Notes: generated by a model from the letters alone, not told the origin. Positions 1 to 8,749 are shown, counted from the first letter of the stretch. The stretch: DNA of 64,000 nt from Comamonas serinivorans (GCF_002158865.1 NZ_CP021455.1:558001-622000); one strand, 5' to 3'. Made by a program: numbers and translations.

Positions 1-1792
1 CCTTGAAGCGGTAGCGCTGGGCGATGCCCACGGCCAGCTTCTCGGCGCCGGTTTCGGCGTCCAGCAGGCGCGACGTCACGCCGGTGGTCAACGAGTGGTT
101 GTCGGCGATGCGGTCGTTGCCCACGAACGCGTTCTCGGTGTAGATGGTGGCGAAGTTGAAGTCGTAGGCGGCCGTGTCGTAGACGGGCAGCTGGCTTTGA
201 TCGCGGTATGGGGTATAGGTGTAGAACGACCGAGGCTCCAACGTCATCGTGTAGTTCTGCCCGCCAAACTTGGCTTCGCGTTCAAAGCGCAGCCCGCCGT
301 CCAGGCTGAAGGTGGGCAGGCTGCGCGAGTAGCTGGTGCGGCCATCGGCCAAGGGCGCATCGAAGCGGTAGGTGCTGGCGTGGTACTGCATCTTGGGGGT
401 GATGAACCAGCCCGGCTGCTCCCAGGGGCGGCTGATCTCGAAACGCGCGAACGATCGCTCGGCGTTGGGCTGGCCGGTGTAGGCGCGGTCGGCCCGGAAC
501 TTGGTGTAGTCCACGTCGACCGAGGCCTGCAGGCCGGGACCGAAGTCGGACTTGGCCCAGCGGCCGGCCAGCTGCGGCAGGCGGTCGTAGGGCGGCACGA
601 TGGGCGCGGACACGTCCTGCAGCGTCTGCCATTTCTGGGCCCGGGCCAGCAGCGAGAAGTCACCGCGGTTCCAGGTCAGTGTGCCTTCGCTGTTGAGCAG
701 GCGCTGGGTCAGCACGCGCTGTGCGGCCGAGTTGTTCTCACGGGGAAAGTCGCGCCAATATTGGTCGTCGCTGACGCGGTTGAGGTTGAGGTTCAGCCCC
801 AGGTTGCCGACCGCCTCGATCCCGGTCTGGATGTCGTGGCTGTGCTGCAGCGCATACGACCAGCGCGTGTCGTTGTTGGCCAGGCGGTCGCCGGGCAGCA
901 CGCTGGCGGTCAGCGAACCGCGGTAGTTGTCTTCCAGGTAGCGGAACTGGCCCCCGAGGTTGACGCCGCGCTTGCTCAGCAGGGTGGGGAACAGCATGGC
1001 ATCGCGGTTGGGCGCGATGTTGAAGTAGTACGGCGCGGTCAGCTCGAAACCGCTGCGGTTGTTCAGGCCGAACGTGGGGGGCAGCCAGCCGGACTTGCGG
1101 TTGCTGGAGAGCGGAAAGCTCATGTTGGGCAGCGGCAGCACGGTCAGGCCGTAGAACTGCAGCTTGGCGCCCGAGGCGCGGCCCACCTGGGCTTCGGTGT
1201 CCAGCTCGATGTGATCGGCCGTCAACACCCATGGCGGGGGCGCGTTGGGGTCGGTCGGAATCGGGCAGGTGCTGTAGGTGGCGTTGTCGATCAGGGTGCG
1301 ATCGCTGTCCAGGAACGTGGCCTGGCTGGCCACGCCGTGGGCGCCATTGGCGAGCAGCTTGTAGTTGACGTTGCTGAAGTCGCCCTGCGAGGCATTCAGG
1401 CGCAGGCGCAGGCGGTCGCCCGAAAACTCGTTGCCCTGCTGGTTGATGTGCACCTGGCCCGTGGCGGTGGCCTGGTCGCTGAACTGGTCGTAATGCAGCT
1501 CGTTGGCACGCACGCTCAGCCCTGGGCGGCGCAGCTGGGCGTTGCCGCGCACGCCCATCTCAAATTCGCTGCGGTTGGTCAGTTCGTCGCCCGTCACGAT
1601 GAGCGCGCTTTGGCCTTCGGGCACCTGCTCCTGCAGGCTGGGCGTGGCACGCAGGCCCAGACCGCCAAAGGCCGGTTGTGCGCTGTCGGGCGCAGCCTGG
1701 GCGAAAACCGCTCCTGACACGCAGAGCAGCCAGCAGGCCAGGGCCGTTGGCGTCAGACACGAGGGGCGAGGTGGCGGGAGCGAGGCACGCAT
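1..1792 (-). CDS. lptD: LPS-assembly protein LptD, 3' end outside window
   Basis: Outer-membrane beta-barrel that, with LptE, inserts lipopolysaccharide into the outer leaflet. About 597 codons are visible and the C-terminus is cut off by the window edge. The reverse-strand reading starts with an Arg-containing signal peptide ending near AVFAQA. The LptA/OstA-like N-domain follows (GDELTNRSEFEMG, then VHINQQGNEFSGDRLRL), then the barrel with the family motif region SFPLSSNRKSGWLPPTFG at about residues 220-240 and APYYFNIAPNRDAMLFPTLLSKRG. I chose ATG at 1792. An in-frame ATG eight codons upstream (1816) is possible and neither has a clear ribosome binding site. It is divergent from amgK, a common pairing in beta- and gamma-proteobacteria. 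Confidence 0.93.
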   Translation of the reverse strand, partial: MRASLPPPRPSCLTPTALACWLLCVSGAVFAQAAPDSAQPAFGGLGLRATPSLQEQVPEGQSALIVTGDELTNRSEFEMGVRGNAQLRRPGLSVRANELHYDQFSDQATATGQVHINQQGNEFSGDRLRLRLNASQGDFSNVNYKLLANGAHGVASQATFLDSDRTLIDNATYSTCPIPTDPNAPPPWVLTADHIELDTEAQVGRASGAKLQFYGLTVLPLPNMSFPLSSNRKSGWLPPTFGLNNRSGFELTAPYYFNIAPNRDAMLFPTLLSKRGVNLGGQFRYLEDNYRGSLTASVLPGDRLANNDTRWSYALQHSHDIQTGIEAVGNLGLNLNLNRVSDDQYWRDFPRENNSAAQRVLTQRLLNSEGTLTWNRGDFSLLARAQKWQTLQDVSAPIVPPYDRLPQLAGRWAKSDFGPGLQASVDVDYTKFRADRAYTGQPNAERSFARFEISRPWEQPGWFITPKMQYHASTYRFDAPLADGRTSYSRSLPTFSLDGGLRFEREAKFGGQNYTMTLEPRSFYTYTPYRDQSQLPVYDTAAYDFNFATIYTENAFVGNDRIADNHSLTTGVTSRLLDAETGAEKLAVGIAQRYRFK

Positions 1793-2059
1793 GTCAAGGC
1801 ATAGGGAGGTTCGCATGGGTGACGAGGCAACGGGGCGTCCGGCGTCCCATGTGGGCGGCCAGGCCGCGGCAAGCCAAGGCATGGATTATCCATGAGGGTC
1901 CGGGGTTCCCAGGGATGGGCTCCAGGCAAGGCGTGACGAGGTGTTGTGGCGCGGGCCAGGCAGTTGGCTGGGCGCTTGTTGCGGACCAAACAGCGGGGTC
2001 GGCAGGCGACAATGCCGGGTGATGACGCGCGGCCACCGGCGCCGCTCCCTCAACCAACC

Positions 2060-3169
2060 ATGGTGTGTTTCAACGTGTCCGCAGCAATTGACAAGCCCGT
2101 CTGGGACGATCCCGCGCGCCAGCAGGCGTTCGAGGTCTGGCTTCGTGCCATGACGGCGTCCTTTGACCTGAAGCCCGACAGCCTGCGGGTGGCGTCGGCC
2201 GATGCCAGCTTTCGCCGCTATTTCCGCATCGACTGCAGCGGGCAAACCGATGGCGCGATCACGCGCATCATCATGGATGCCCCGCCGGCCCGGGAGAACT
2301 CCGAACCCTTCGTGCGCATTGCCCGCCTGTTGGCCGACGCCGGCCTGAACGTGCCGACGATCCACGCCTGGGACGAAGCCCAAGGCTTCATGCTGCTGAC
2401 GGACGTGGGCACGCAGACGCTGCTGCAAGCGGCAAACCTGGAGGACCCGGCGGCCAACCTGCCGCAGTTCCAGAATGCCCTGGACAGCCTGTTGCAGATG
2501 CAGCAGGCGTCGCGGCCCGGTGTGCTGCCTTCGTACGACGAGGCCATGCTGCGGCGCGAACTGCAGCTGTTCCCGGAGTGGTACATCGGCCGCCATCGGC
2601 AGGTGACCCTCGACGAGGCGCAGCAGCGCACGCTGGCGCAGGTGTTCGACACCCTGGTGGCCCAGAATCTGGCGGCCCCGCAGGTCTACGTGCACCGCGA
2701 CTTCATGCCGCGCAACCTGATGCTGCCGCTGCGCGCCGACGAGCCCCGCCTGGCGGTACTGGACTTTCAGGATGCCGTCTATGGCCCCATCACCTACGAC
2801 ATCGCCAGCCTGATGCGCGATGCCTTTGCCAGCTGGGACGAGGAGTTCGTCATCGACGTGACCGTGCGCTACTGGGAGCGTGCGCGCAAGCTGGGCCTGA
2901 TGGATTTCGAAGACTGGCACAGCGATTTCGGACGCTTTTTCCGGGCCGTCGAATGGATGGGGCTGCAGCGCCACCTCAAGGTGGCGGGCATCTTTGCACG
3001 CCTCACCATCCGCGATGGCAAGCCCAAGTACCTGGCCGACACGCCTCGTTTCCTGGCCTACATCCGCCATACCGCGGGCCGCTACCGCGAACTCAAGCCC
3101 TTGCTGCAGCTGGTTGACCAGATCGAAGGCACCGAGGCCGCCATGGGCTGGTCGTTTGGTCGCCTGTGA
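2060..3169 (+). CDS. amgK: AmgK-type amino-sugar kinase (aminoglycoside phosphotransferase fold)
   Basis: Probable N-acetylmuramate/N-acetylglucosamine anomeric kinase of the peptidoglycan recycling bypass. The start at 2060 gives 369 residues; the frame is open further upstream, but the residues before this Met look non-homologous. The kinase-fold signatures are VHRDFMPRNLML (catalytic HxD plus Asn) and VLDFQDAVYGPITYDIASL (metal-binding Asp). The gene is divergent from lptD and 13 bp upstream of rsmE, so probably cotranscribed with it. In many proteobacteria amgK is followed by the uridylyltransferase gene murU. Here rsmE occupies that position and no murU is seen in the window. Family assignment is firm. 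The exact sugar substrate is inferred from homology and the lptD neighbourhood. Confidence 0.85.
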   Translation: MVCFNVSAAIDKPVWDDPARQQAFEVWLRAMTASFDLKPDSLRVASADASFRRYFRIDCSGQTDGAITRIIMDAPPARENSEPFVRIARLLADAGLNVPTIHAWDEAQGFMLLTDVGTQTLLQAANLEDPAANLPQFQNALDSLLQMQQASRPGVLPSYDEAMLRRELQLFPEWYIGRHRQVTLDEAQQRTLAQVFDTLVAQNLAAPQVYVHRDFMPRNLMLPLRADEPRLAVLDFQDAVYGPITYDIASLMRDAFASWDEEFVIDVTVRYWERARKLGLMDFEDWHSDFGRFFRAVEWMGLQRHLKVAGIFARLTIRDGKPKYLADTPRFLAYIRHTAGRYRELKPLLQLVDQIEGTEAAMGWSFGRL

Positions 3170-3182
3170 CGGAGGGCGAGCC

Positions 3183-3923
3183 ATGCCACGCATCCATTGC
3201 CCCAGCCCCCTGAGCGCCGGGGTCGAGCTGCGCCTGCCCGATGGGGCCGCGCGCCATGTGCAGGTGTTGCGCCACCAGCCTGGCGATGAACTCACCTTGT
3301 TCAACGGCGAGGGCGGGCAGTGGACGGCCCGCATCACGGCGATGGGCAAGTCCAGCGTGGACGTGCAGGTGCTGGCGCACGAGGCCGTCGAGCGCGAGTT
3401 GAGCCGCGCCGTGCACCTGTGGGTGGGGCTCACGGCCAATGAGCGCATGGACTGGCTGATCGAGAAAGCGACCGAGCTGGGTGTGGCGAGCATCACGCCG
3501 GTGATGGCCGAGCGCAGCGTGCTCAAGCTCAAGGGCGATCGCGCCCTCAAGCGGCTGGCGCACTGGCAAGGCATCGCGCAGGCGGCTTGCGAGCAGTGTG
3601 GCCGCAACCGGGTGCCCCCCATTCACGAGGCCGCCAGCCTGGCTGAGCTGTTGCAGCGCCCCGATGCGCTGAGCCGCGTGCCGGGGGTGCACAAAGCCGT
3701 GCTGTCTCTGGCGCCGCAACCGCAGGCGCTGGCCGACTGGTCGGGCCTTCAGGACACGGCGCCCGTGGTCTGCCTGTCCGGGCCTGAGGGCGGGCTCACC
3801 CCGAACGAAGATGCCCTGGCCCGTGCCCATGGGTTTGCGCCCATTCGCCTGGGCGCGCGCGTGCTGCGCGCCGAAACCGCACCGCTGGCCCTGTTGTCGG
3901 CGCTGGCGTTGTGGCATCCGTGA
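3183..3923 (+). CDS. rsmE: 16S rRNA m3U1498 methyltransferase RsmE
   Basis: SPOUT-class methyltransferase that methylates N3 of U1498 in 16S rRNA using S-adenosylmethionine; 246 aa, the normal family length. The N-terminal PUA-like part contains HVQVLRHQPGDELTLFNGEGG. The SPOUT domain shows ERMDWLIEKATELGV, the GPEGGLT knot motif at about residue 200 and LGARVLRAETAPLALLSAL at the C-terminus. The start ATG at 3183 has a ribosome binding site GGAGGG 6 bp upstream. An earlier in-frame start would overlap amgK and is not needed. A copy of the 52-bp repeat begins 4 bp after the stop codon. Confidence 0.95.
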   Translation: MPRIHCPSPLSAGVELRLPDGAARHVQVLRHQPGDELTLFNGEGGQWTARITAMGKSSVDVQVLAHEAVERELSRAVHLWVGLTANERMDWLIEKATELGVASITPVMAERSVLKLKGDRALKRLAHWQGIAQAACEQCGRNRVPPIHEAASLAELLQRPDALSRVPGVHKAVLSLAPQPQALADWSGLQDTAPVVCLSGPEGGLTPNEDALARAHGFAPIRLGARVLRAETAPLALLSALALWHP

Positions 3924-3926
3924 TGC

Positions 3927-3978
3927 AGAGTATGGGTTCATTGCCGTTTTCCACGAAACGGGGAGGGCGCCATACTCC
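3927..3978 (+). repeat. 52-bp dispersed palindromic repeat, copy R1
   Basis: Left arm AGAGTATG and right arm CATACTCC. The inner blocks CCGTT and AACGG fall at columns 18-22 and 31-35. It starts 4 bp after the rsmE stop and is followed by a run of six T on the + strand, so this copy could also act as a transcription terminator. Confidence 0.85.
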
Positions 3979-4032
3979 ATTTTTTATGATGCGGATCACG
4001 CACCCTTTCAACCAAGTCCTCAGGAGCTGGAC

Positions 4033-4572
4033 ATGACAATCAAAACCGTGGTGGTGGCTGGCGTGCTGGCCGCGGCGGGCGTCTGGGGCGGTGCGCCGTA
4101 CTACACGGCTCATCAGATCAAGCAGGCGGTGGAGCGCGGGGACGCGGCGGCTTTGGCCAAGCATGTGGATTTCGACCGCGTGCGCGCCAGCCTCAAGCGC
4201 CAGTTGACCGAGGGCGTCACCCGACACCTGCCCGAGGGGGCGCGGTCCGGGGTGATCGCCGACCTGGGCGGCCTGCTGGCCAGCCGGGCCACCGACGCGG
4301 CCCTGCAGGCCTTGATCACGCCCGAGGGGGTGACCGACCTGCTCGCGGGGCGCATGGTCAATCCCCTGGACCGGCCGAGCGCTGACCAGGGCGCGCCCGA
4401 GCCGGCACCAACGCGAGACGCCGACACTCCGCGGCCCTCCGCGGGCTATGTGGGCTGGGACCAGTTCCAGGTGCAGTTGCCGGCCAAGGGGCGCAACGTG
4501 AACCTGATGCTGACGCGAGAAGGGGTGCTGTCCTGGCGGTTGACGGACATCGAACTGCCGGATTTGTTGTGA
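4033..4572 (+). CDS. DUF2939-type exported/membrane-anchored protein
   Basis: A protein of 179 aa starting at ATG 4033 after CAGGAG. The N-terminal hydrophobic stretch (TVVVAGVLAAAGVWGGAPYY) is a signal anchor. The following segment AHQIKQAVERGDAAALAKHVDFDRVRASLKRQL is the typical DUF2939 opening, and the C-terminus VGWDQFQVQL...VNLMLTREGVLSWRLTDIELP is the conserved end. A Pro-rich linker lies at about residues 110-138. The function of the family is not known. It is bracketed by repeat copies R1 and R2, and converges on the RcnB-like gene across a bidirectional terminator. Confidence 0.85.
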   Translation: MTIKTVVVAGVLAAAGVWGGAPYYTAHQIKQAVERGDAAALAKHVDFDRVRASLKRQLTEGVTRHLPEGARSGVIADLGGLLASRATDAALQALITPEGVTDLLAGRMVNPLDRPSADQGAPEPAPTRDADTPRPSAGYVGWDQFQVQLPAKGRNVNLMLTREGVLSWRLTDIELPDLL

Positions 4573-4640
4573 TTCAAGAGGTATGGTTGGCTTCTCGTTG
4601 TTCTAACAACGAGATTGACTGCATACCTCTCATTTGAATC
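4571..4640 (+). repeat. 52-bp repeat copy R2 (core 4578-4629) with extended arms
   Basis: The core has GAGGTATG and CATACCTC ends and the perfect inner stem CTCGTTGTT/AACAACGAG. An additional outer pair GATTCAA (4571-4577) and TTGAATC (4634-4640) extends the palindrome, and the outer left arm overlaps the stop codon of the preceding gene. Confidence 0.85.
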
Positions 4641-4652
4641 GACATGATCTAC

Positions 4653-4685
4653 AAAAAAAGCCGCTGGCAGGCCAGCGGCTTTTGT
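4653..4685. terminator. Bidirectional rho-independent terminator
   Basis: The stem GCCGCTGG/CCAGCGGC has a 4-base loop, a run of A on the left and TTTT on the right, so it works in both directions. It lies between the convergent DUF2939 and RcnB-like genes. Confidence 0.85.
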
Positions 4686-4709
4686 GCGTCTGAACGGGCG
4701 CCGTTCAGG

Positions 4710-5120
4710 TCAGCGGCCGCCCAGCAGCACCGAGGCGATGACGCCGGTCGCAATGCTGACCAGCAGGTAGTCACCGCCCACCTGCACCCAGTGCTGGCCG
4801 CGCGGGGGCGCTTTCAGGCCATGGGCGCGCCAGTTGTCCACCACGTAGTGGTGGCCGCGGTAGTCGTTGGGCAGGCGCTGGCCGCTGCGGAAGTCGTGGC
4901 GCTCGAAATGGGCCTGTGGGCCACGCGGGCCGGCGTCATGGCGTTGCTGCGGCGCAGCCGGACGATGGGCGGGCGCGCCGTGGGACTGCGACGGCCCGCG
5001 CTGCGCGTCGTGCTGGCTGTGGGGGTTGCGCTCCGCAGGGCGGGGCTGGGCTTGCACGGTGCCCGCCAACAGGGCGGCACTCAGGGCCACCAACAGGCTG
5101 TTTTTGATCCAGGTGTTCAT
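4710..5120 (-). CDS. RcnB-family periplasmic protein
   Basis: A 136-aa secreted protein. The signal peptide (MNTWIKNSLLVALSAALLAGTVQAQ) is followed by a His/Pro/Gln/Arg-rich low-complexity middle, then a compact C-terminal RcnB domain. That domain comprises FRSGQRLPNDYRGHHYVVDNW, LKAPPRGQHWVQVGGDYLLVSI and a final hydrophobic helix TGVIASVLLGG. The start at 5120 is preceded by GGAGAGA. E. coli RcnB is a periplasmic protein needed for nickel/cobalt homeostasis, but most proteins with this domain are uncharacterised, so a metal role is only suggested by the family and the His-rich stretch. It lies downstream of the metH fragment on the same strand. Confidence 0.8.
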   Translation of the reverse strand: MNTWIKNSLLVALSAALLAGTVQAQPRPAERNPHSQHDAQRGPSQSHGAPAHRPAAPQQRHDAGPRGPQAHFERHDFRSGQRLPNDYRGHHYVVDNWRAHGLKAPPRGQHWVQVGGDYLLVSIATGVIASVLLGGR

Positions 5121-5245
5121 CGATCTCTCTCCAACGTGGTTTGGCGATGAAGAGATGCTGCCCGGTCTGCGTGTCGCGCCGGTAAAGCCCGTGTAAATCC
5201 GCACAAGCAGGGGTGGCTGGCGCGGTACTTTGTCCCGGTTTGCGA

Positions 5246-6330
5246 TCAGGCGAGGGCGTCCGCTTCGCGGGGGAAGCGCGCCGCGATGACCCCGCGCGGT
5301 GCCAGCGGCGCCACGGCCTGGCCGATGGCGGCGATGTGGTCCGGCGTGGTGCCGCAGCAGCCCCCCACGATGTTGACCAGCCCCTCTTGGGCGAACTGGT
5401 GCAGCAGCTTGCTGGTGTCGGCCGGCATTTCGTCGAAGCCGGTGTCGCTCATGGGTTGGGCAGGCCGGCGTTCGGGTAGCAGCTGATGAAGGTGTCCGGC
5501 GCGACCCGATTCAGCTCTTGGATGTAGGGCCGCATGAGGGCGGCGCCCAGGGCGCAGTTGAGACCGATGGCCAGGGGTTTGGCATGGCGCACGCTGTGCC
5601 AGAAGGCTGTCACGGTCTGTCCGCTCAGGATGCGGCCGGACGCATCGGTCACCGTGCCGCTGATGAGCAGGGGCAGCCGCTCGCCGGTCTGCTCGAACGC
5701 TTCTTCAACGGCGAACAGGGCCGCCTTGGCGTTGAGGGTGTCGAAAATGGTCTCGACCAGCAGCACGTCGGAGCCGCCTTCGATCAGCGCCACGGCCTGT
5801 TCGAGGTAGGCCGCGCGCAGGGCGTCGAACGTGACGTTGCGTGCGCCTGGGTCATTCACATCGGGGCTGATGCTGGCCGTCTTGGGTGTGGGGCCCAGCG
5901 CGCCGGCCACATAGCGGGGGTGATCGGGCGTGCTGTAGTGGTCGCAGGCCTGGCGGGCGAGCCGGGCCGAGGCCAGGTTCATCTCGCGGGCCAGCTCGGC
6001 CATGTCGTAGTCGGCCTGGGCCACCGACGTGGCGCCGAAGGTGTTCGTCTCGATGAGGTCGGCGCCCGCTGCCAGGTACTTGTCGTGGATGCTGCGGATC
6101 ACGTCGGGGCGCGTGAGGCTGAGCAGCTCGTTGTTGCCCTTGACGTCCTTGTGCCAGTTCAGGAAACGCCCGGCGTAGGGGTCATCCGCAGGCAATGCGA
6201 TGCCCCGATACTGATCTTCATCGAGCTTGAAACGCTGAATCATGGTGCCCATGGCGCCATCCAGGATCACCAGTCGACGGGTCAGGGTTTCCGGCAGTGC
6301 CTGCGCACGCGTGTATGCATGAGGGGTCAT
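5246..6330 (-). pseudogene. metH: Homocysteine S-methyltransferase module of split methionine synthase, frameshifted
   Basis: This matches the N-terminal homocysteine-binding module of cobalamin-dependent methionine synthase, which many Burkholderiales carry as a separate ORF. Reading from ATG 6330 gives LDGAMGTMIQRFKLDEDQYRG, ETNTFGATSVAQADY, the first zinc-ligand region IGLNCALGA and SCYPNAGLPNP, then TGA at 5449-5451. The family sequence continues without a gap in another frame from ATG 5450-5452: MSDTGFDEMPADTSKLLHQ, then the second zinc motif GGCCGTTPDH. One missing C in the run CCCAACCC explains the break. The stop and the new start overlap as ATGA, so coupled translation of two pieces is conceivable. 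The cobalamin/folate half of MetH is not in the window. Confidence 0.8.
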
Positions 6331-6484
6331 GGTCGAGATTGTAGGCAAGCTGTGGTGCGGAGGAGACAGCCGGGTTGGCGTGCTCTCCTGGGGCTGCAAC
6401 CGTACACGCCGTTGTCAAGCCGGGAAATGCGTAGGTTTGGTGCAATTGCGTCAGCCGCGCGACAAAAGCACGCCTGTCCCATCC

Positions 6485-6490
6485 TATAAT
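6485..6490 (+). promoter_or_regulatory. Candidate -10 box of the atp operon promoter
   Basis: A perfect TATAAT lies 96 bp upstream of the atpI start, in the gap between the divergent metH fragment and atpI. No convincing TTGACA-like -35 is found at the expected distance, so start site and strength are inference. Confidence 0.55.
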
Positions 6491-6585
6491 GAGGGGCTTT
6501 GCAGTCGTGACAGGTTGTGAGTGACGCGCTGACCCGCCGCGCGCTTTCATGGAAAGGCGCACGGTGATCCAACGGAGCTGTAGGC

Positions 6586-7053
6586 ATGTCAACTGGGGAT
6601 GAGGACTCGGAGTTCAAGCCCCTGACGGCAGAAGAAGCAGCGAGTTGGCGACAGCGGCAGCGACCGGTGTCGGTGATGCTGCCGTTGCTGTGGCAGCTGG
6701 CCCTGGGTGGGCTGGTGGTCCTGGTGGCCTGGGTCTGGTTTTCGGATCGGCCTGCGGTGGCGATGTCTGCCCTGTATGGCGCGTGCGCCGTGTGGGTGCC
6801 GGGGTGGGTGTTTGTGCGGGCCTTGAAGCGTCAGCAGCAGCGAGCTGCCCACGCGATGGCGGCCTTGTCGGCACTCATGCTGTGGGAAGGCATCAAGATC
6901 GTGTTGACGATTGCATTGCTCCTGGCTGCGCCGAGGGTGGTGAAGGATTTGAGCTGGCTGGCACTGCTGATTGCATTCGTGGTGACGGTCAAAGCGGCAT
7001 GGCTTGGGTGGTGGTGGCAGATGCGACCGTCCAAGTCGGCAAAAGATTACTGA
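6586..7053 (+). CDS. atpI: ATP synthase subunit I
   Basis: Small membrane protein (155 aa) encoded first in many F1Fo operons; it assists c-ring assembly and is not part of the mature enzyme. Hydrophobic segments are visible at about residues 32-52, 58-80, 90-113 and 121-143. The N-terminus is acidic and soluble (STGDEDSEFKPLTAEEAASWR). The ATG at 6586 follows GGAGCTGTAGGC. The gene is 15 bp upstream of atpB, in the same direction and so in the operon. The assignment rests on position and topology as much as on sequence, since this subunit is poorly conserved. Confidence 0.88.
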   Translation: MSTGDEDSEFKPLTAEEAASWRQRQRPVSVMLPLLWQLALGGLVVLVAWVWFSDRPAVAMSALYGACAVWVPGWVFVRALKRQQQRAAHAMAALSALMLWEGIKIVLTIALLLAAPRVVKDLSWLALLIAFVVTVKAAWLGWWWQMRPSKSAKDY

Positions 7054-7068
7054 GAGAAATGGTGGCTT

Positions 7069-7950
7069 ATGTCTGTTGAAACCGCTGGTCAAGCGCCGAG
7101 TGCTGGTGAGTACATTCAGCACCACTTGCATCATCTGCAAAAGAACTTCTCGTTCGAGAGCGTCACGCAAAAGAGCATCGTTGATTTCAGCGTGTTCAAC
7201 CTGGACTCCGTGTTCTGGTCTGTGCTGCTGGGCGCCATCGGGTGCTACCTGCTGTGGGCGGGTGCACGCAAGGCCACCTCTGGCGTGCCGGGGCGCTTCC
7301 AGGCGGCGGTCGAGATCTTGTCGGAAATGGTCGAAAACCAGGCCAAGGGCGTGATCCACAACGCCAAGAGCCGCAAGTTGGTGTCGCCACTGGCGTTGAC
7401 CGTGTTCGTGTGGATCTTTCTCATGAACGCGATGGACCTGCTGCCCGTGGACCTGCTGCCGCTGGCCTATCAGATGGCGGTGGGCGATCACCACGCCTAT
7501 CAGCGGGTGGTGCCGACGGCTGACCTGTCAACCACGCTGGGCCTGTCGGTCAGCGTGCTGATCGTTTGCTTGGTCTACAACATCAAGATCAAGGGTGTGG
7601 GCGGTTGGTCGCATGAACTGGTGGCTGCACCGTTTGGCGACAAAGTGGCGCTGTACCCCATCAACTTCCTCATGCAGGTGATCGAATTCGTGGCGAAGAC
7701 GGTCTCGCATGGCATGCGACTCTTCGGCAACATGTTCGCCGGTGAACTCGTCTTCATGCTCATCGCCCTGATGGGTGGTGTGTGGGCCTGGAACTTCAAC
7801 CCGCTGTCGGGTGGTTTCTGGCTCGGTCTCGGGCACGTCGTGGCTGGTTCGGTGTGGGCCATCTTCCACATTCTGATCATTACGCTGCAAGCGTTCATCT
7901 TCATGATGCTGACGCTGATCTATGTGGGACAAGCCCACGATTCGCACTAA
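7069..7950 (+). CDS. atpB: ATP synthase Fo subunit a
   Basis: Stator subunit of the proton channel (293 aa), with multiple membrane helices. The region with the essential arginine is visible as HGMRLFGNMFAGELVFMLIAL near residue 215, and the last helices read VWAIFHILIITLQAFIFMMLTLIYVGQAH. The N-terminal HHLHHLQKNFSFE and the DLLPVDLLPLAYQMA segment are typical of beta-proteobacterial AtpB. Second structural gene of the operon. Confidence 0.97.
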   Translation: MSVETAGQAPSAGEYIQHHLHHLQKNFSFESVTQKSIVDFSVFNLDSVFWSVLLGAIGCYLLWAGARKATSGVPGRFQAAVEILSEMVENQAKGVIHNAKSRKLVSPLALTVFVWIFLMNAMDLLPVDLLPLAYQMAVGDHHAYQRVVPTADLSTTLGLSVSVLIVCLVYNIKIKGVGGWSHELVAAPFGDKVALYPINFLMQVIEFVAKTVSHGMRLFGNMFAGELVFMLIALMGGVWAWNFNPLSGGFWLGLGHVVAGSVWAIFHILIITLQAFIFMMLTLIYVGQAHDSH

Positions 7951-7995
7951 GTTTTGTTCTTTCCCTTCCTCTCATCTTTCTTCTAAGGAGTCATC

Positions 7996-8241
7996 ATGGA
8001 AAACATTCTCGGCCTCGTCGCTCTGGCTTGTGGTTTGATCGTTGGTCTGGGTGCCATCGGCGCTTCGATCGGTATTGCACTCATGGGCGGTAAATTCCTG
8101 GAGTCGTCGGCTCGTCAGCCTGAGCTGATGAACGAACTGCAAACCAAGATGTTCGTGTTGGCTGGTCTGATCGACGCCGCATTCCTGATCGGTGTGGCCA
8201 TTGCTCTGCTGTTCGCGTTTGCTAACCCCTTCACGCTGTAA
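7996..8241 (+). CDS. atpE: ATP synthase Fo subunit c
   Basis: Proteolipid forming the rotor ring (81 aa, two helices). Helix 1 carries the Gly-rich packing motif GLGAIGASIGIALMGG. The RQPE polar loop is ARQPELM, and the ion-binding acidic residue is Asp60 in AGLIDAAFLIG. The Na+-coordinating residue set of sodium-type rings is not evident, so proton coupling is expected. Ribosome binding site AAGGAG is 8 bp before the ATG. Confidence 0.97.
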   Translation: MENILGLVALACGLIVGLGAIGASIGIALMGGKFLESSARQPELMNELQTKMFVLAGLIDAAFLIGVAIALLFAFANPFTL

Positions 8242-8278
8242 TTGAACGAACCCTTTCGGGGATGAAAGGAGTCGGAAC

Positions 8279-8749
8279 GTGAATATCAACGCGACCCTGT
8301 TCCTGCAGGCCGTCGTCTTTGCGATCCTGGTGTGGTTCACGATGAAGTTCGTGTGGCCGCCGATCACAAAGGCCTTGGACGAGCGGGCTCAGAAAATCGC
8401 CGACGGTTTGGCTGCGGCTGACAAGGCCAAGACCGAACTGGCATCGGCCAACAAGCGCGTCGAGCAAGAGCTGGCTTCGTCGCGCAACGACGCGGCCACC
8501 CGCTTGGCTGAAGCCGAGCGTCGTGCGCAGGGCATTGTGGAAGAGGCCAAGGCTCGCGCCAACGAGGAAGGCAGCAAGATCATTGCTGCTGCCCGTGCGG
8601 AAGCCGAAAGCCAATTGGTGCAGGCCCGTGAAGCTTTGCGTGAGCAAGTGGCCGCCTTGGCGGTCAAGGGCGCTGAGCAGATCTTGCGCAAAGAGGTCAA
8701 CGCATCGGTTCATGCCGATTTGTTGAACCGCTTGAAATCCGAGCTTTAA
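8279..8749 (+). CDS. atpF: ATP synthase Fo subunit b
   Basis: Peripheral stalk subunit (156 aa), one N-terminal membrane helix (NATLFLQAVVFAILVWFTMKFVWPPI) followed by a long charged coiled coil rich in Ala, Glu and Arg. It starts with GTG at 8279 after AAGGAG, and no ATG nearby would keep the conserved N-terminus. Located between atpE and atpH, as in other F1Fo operons. Confidence 0.96.
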   Translation: MNINATLFLQAVVFAILVWFTMKFVWPPITKALDERAQKIADGLAAADKAKTELASANKRVEQELASSRNDAATRLAEAERRAQGIVEEAKARANEEGSKIIAAARAEAESQLVQAREALREQVAALAVKGAEQILRKEVNASVHADLLNRLKSEL

